This document shows positions 5,693 through 6,227 of a stretch of DNA of 6,227 nt, piece by piece; the first letter of the stretch is position 1, and the number at the start of each line of letters is the position of its first letter. Source of the DNA: Alphaproteobacteria bacterium (GTDB lineage: Bacteria; Pseudomonadota; Alphaproteobacteria; Puniceispirillales; UBA1172). The stretch covers positions 1-6,227 of the forward strand of contig JAGWAQ010000102.1 of NCBI GenBank assembly GCA_021296375.1, written 5' to 3'. Made by a program: the position numbers and the translations under genes. The notes beneath the pieces were generated by a model. The model did not search any database, was not told where the DNA came from, and was given only the letters and a program-made list of their open reading frames with translations.

Positions 5693-6227
5693 AGTGCGGG
5701 GGATCGGGGTGGCGGAAAGCGTCAGCACATGAATATCTCCGCGCAGGGATTTCAGCCGCTGCATCTGGGAGGCGCCAAAATTCTGCTCTTCATCCACAAT
5801 CACCAGCCCGAGGTTATTGTAGGTGATGGATTTCGACAGCAGCGCATGGGTCCCGACGACAATCTGGCAATCACCTGAGGCGATATTCTTTTTCAAATTA
5901 GCGGCTTCGGCACTGCCCGTCATGCGCGACAGAACCCCCGTCGATATCGGAAAACCCTTAAACCGTTCCGCAAAACCCTTGCCATGCTGGCGCGCAAGCA
6001 GGGTGGTCGGCGTCACCACCGCCACCTGAAAGCCTGCCATGGCAACAGCAAAAGCGGCGCGCATCGCGACTTCGGTTTTGCCAAAGCCGACATCACCGCA
6101 GACCAGGCGATCCATCACCCGCCCCGACGCCAGATCCGACATGACGTCATTAATGGTGTCGAGCTGGTCATCGGTTTCGGCATAAGGGAAACGCTGGCAA
6201 AATTCCGCATAAGTGCCGGGGTCGGGG
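5690..6227 (-). CDS. mfd: Mfd piece before the amber codon (first RecA domain; continues past the right edge)
   Basis: Counting from the first complete codon at the window edge, 178 residues precede the TAG. They hold the first RecA-like motor domain: the Q-motif-like region FPYAETDDQ (13-21), Walker A GDVGFGKT (44-51), motif Ia VVTPTTLLARQH (70-81), the Walker B-type box DEEQ (145-148) and motif III SATPIPRT (171-178), where the protein would end. The reading frame is open to the edge, so the ATG at 6142 is internal and not a start. A product ending here would lack the second motor domain and the TRG motif and could not translocate on DNA. Confidence 0.8.
   Translation of the reverse strand, partial: PDPGTYAEFCQRFPYAETDDQLDTINDVMSDLASGRVMDRLVCGDVGFGKTEVAMRAAFAVAMAGFQVAVVTPTTLLARQHGKGFAERFKGFPISTGVLSRMTGSAEAANLKKNIASGDCQIVVGTHALLSKSITYNNLGLVIVDEEQNFGASQMQRLKSLRGDIHVLTLSATPIPRT

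Larger units (their letters stand above)
4538..6227 (-). pseudogene. mfd: mfd, transcription-repair coupling factor, 3' part with an in-frame amber codon
   Basis: The Mfd translocase removes RNA polymerase stalled at DNA lesions and recruits UvrA. The visible part is the motor and C-terminal half, 562 codons plus the TAA stop; the UvrB-like module and polymerase-interaction domain (roughly the first half of a protein of about 1150 residues) lie beyond the right edge. The frame is continuous from the window edge (PDPGTYAEFCQRFPYAETDD) to the stop, apart from one TAG at 5692-5690. That TAG replaces the leucine expected in SATPIPRT-L-QMALSG, and one base change from TTG would produce it. No other stop, frameshift or damaged motif is visible on either side. 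I label it pseudogene because of the stop as written. A sequencing error or a suppressed codon would make it a functional gene. Confidence 0.75.

Noticed and set aside
5690..6142. Two separate helicase genes instead of one interrupted mfd
   Set aside because: Both pieces are in the same frame, separated only by TAG and CAG, and together they match one continuous Mfd. The ATG at 6142 is internal because the frame is open to the window edge.

Overview
The window looks like ordinary chromosome of a moderately GC-rich proteobacterium, most likely an alphaproteobacterium. This is inferred from the overall look of the HflX and Mfd proteins and from a PotB/PotC-type transporter paired with a Rieske oxygenase; no rRNA or other decisive taxonomic marker is present. 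Five of the six genes are on the minus strand. I see no tRNA, rRNA, CRISPR array, insertion sequence or phage gene.

Layout, in minus-strand reading order from the right end. A 3' portion of mfd (transcription-repair coupling factor) fills 4538-6227, enters from beyond the window, and is broken by one in-frame amber codon at 5690-5692. Convergent to it, on the plus strand, is a FrnE-like DsbA-family oxidoreductase (best start 3861, end 4502). The 35-bp gap between the two 3' ends, with the last codons of mfd, carries two small hairpins sharing a 12-bp core. The oxidoreductase is divergent from hflX (2456-3754), across about 106 bp that hold a plausible promoter and a CTAGGCCTAG palindrome. After hflX there is an 87-bp gap, then a tight cluster: a Rieske non-heme iron oxygenase alpha subunit (1139-2368), a PotB-type ABC permease (273-1139) and the start of a PotC-type permease (1-273), each joined to the next by a one-base TGATG stop/start overlap.

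How the genes fit together. The oxygenase and the permeases look like one translationally coupled uptake-and-catabolism operon. The oxygenase has Glu rather than Asp at the position that bridges the Rieske and mononuclear iron centres, as in the carnitine oxygenase CntA, so I infer a quaternary-ammonium or other amine substrate. The ATPase, binding protein and oxygenase reductase would be expected outside the left edge. hflX (ribosome rescue), mfd (transcription-coupled repair) and the oxidoreductase are housekeeping or stress genes with no visible functional link to that operon.

The most notable observation is the amber codon in an otherwise intact mfd, at a normally leucine position of the conserved SATPIPRTL segment. 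It may be a sequencing error, a very recent inactivating mutation, or a suppressed stop. I found no convincing new system.
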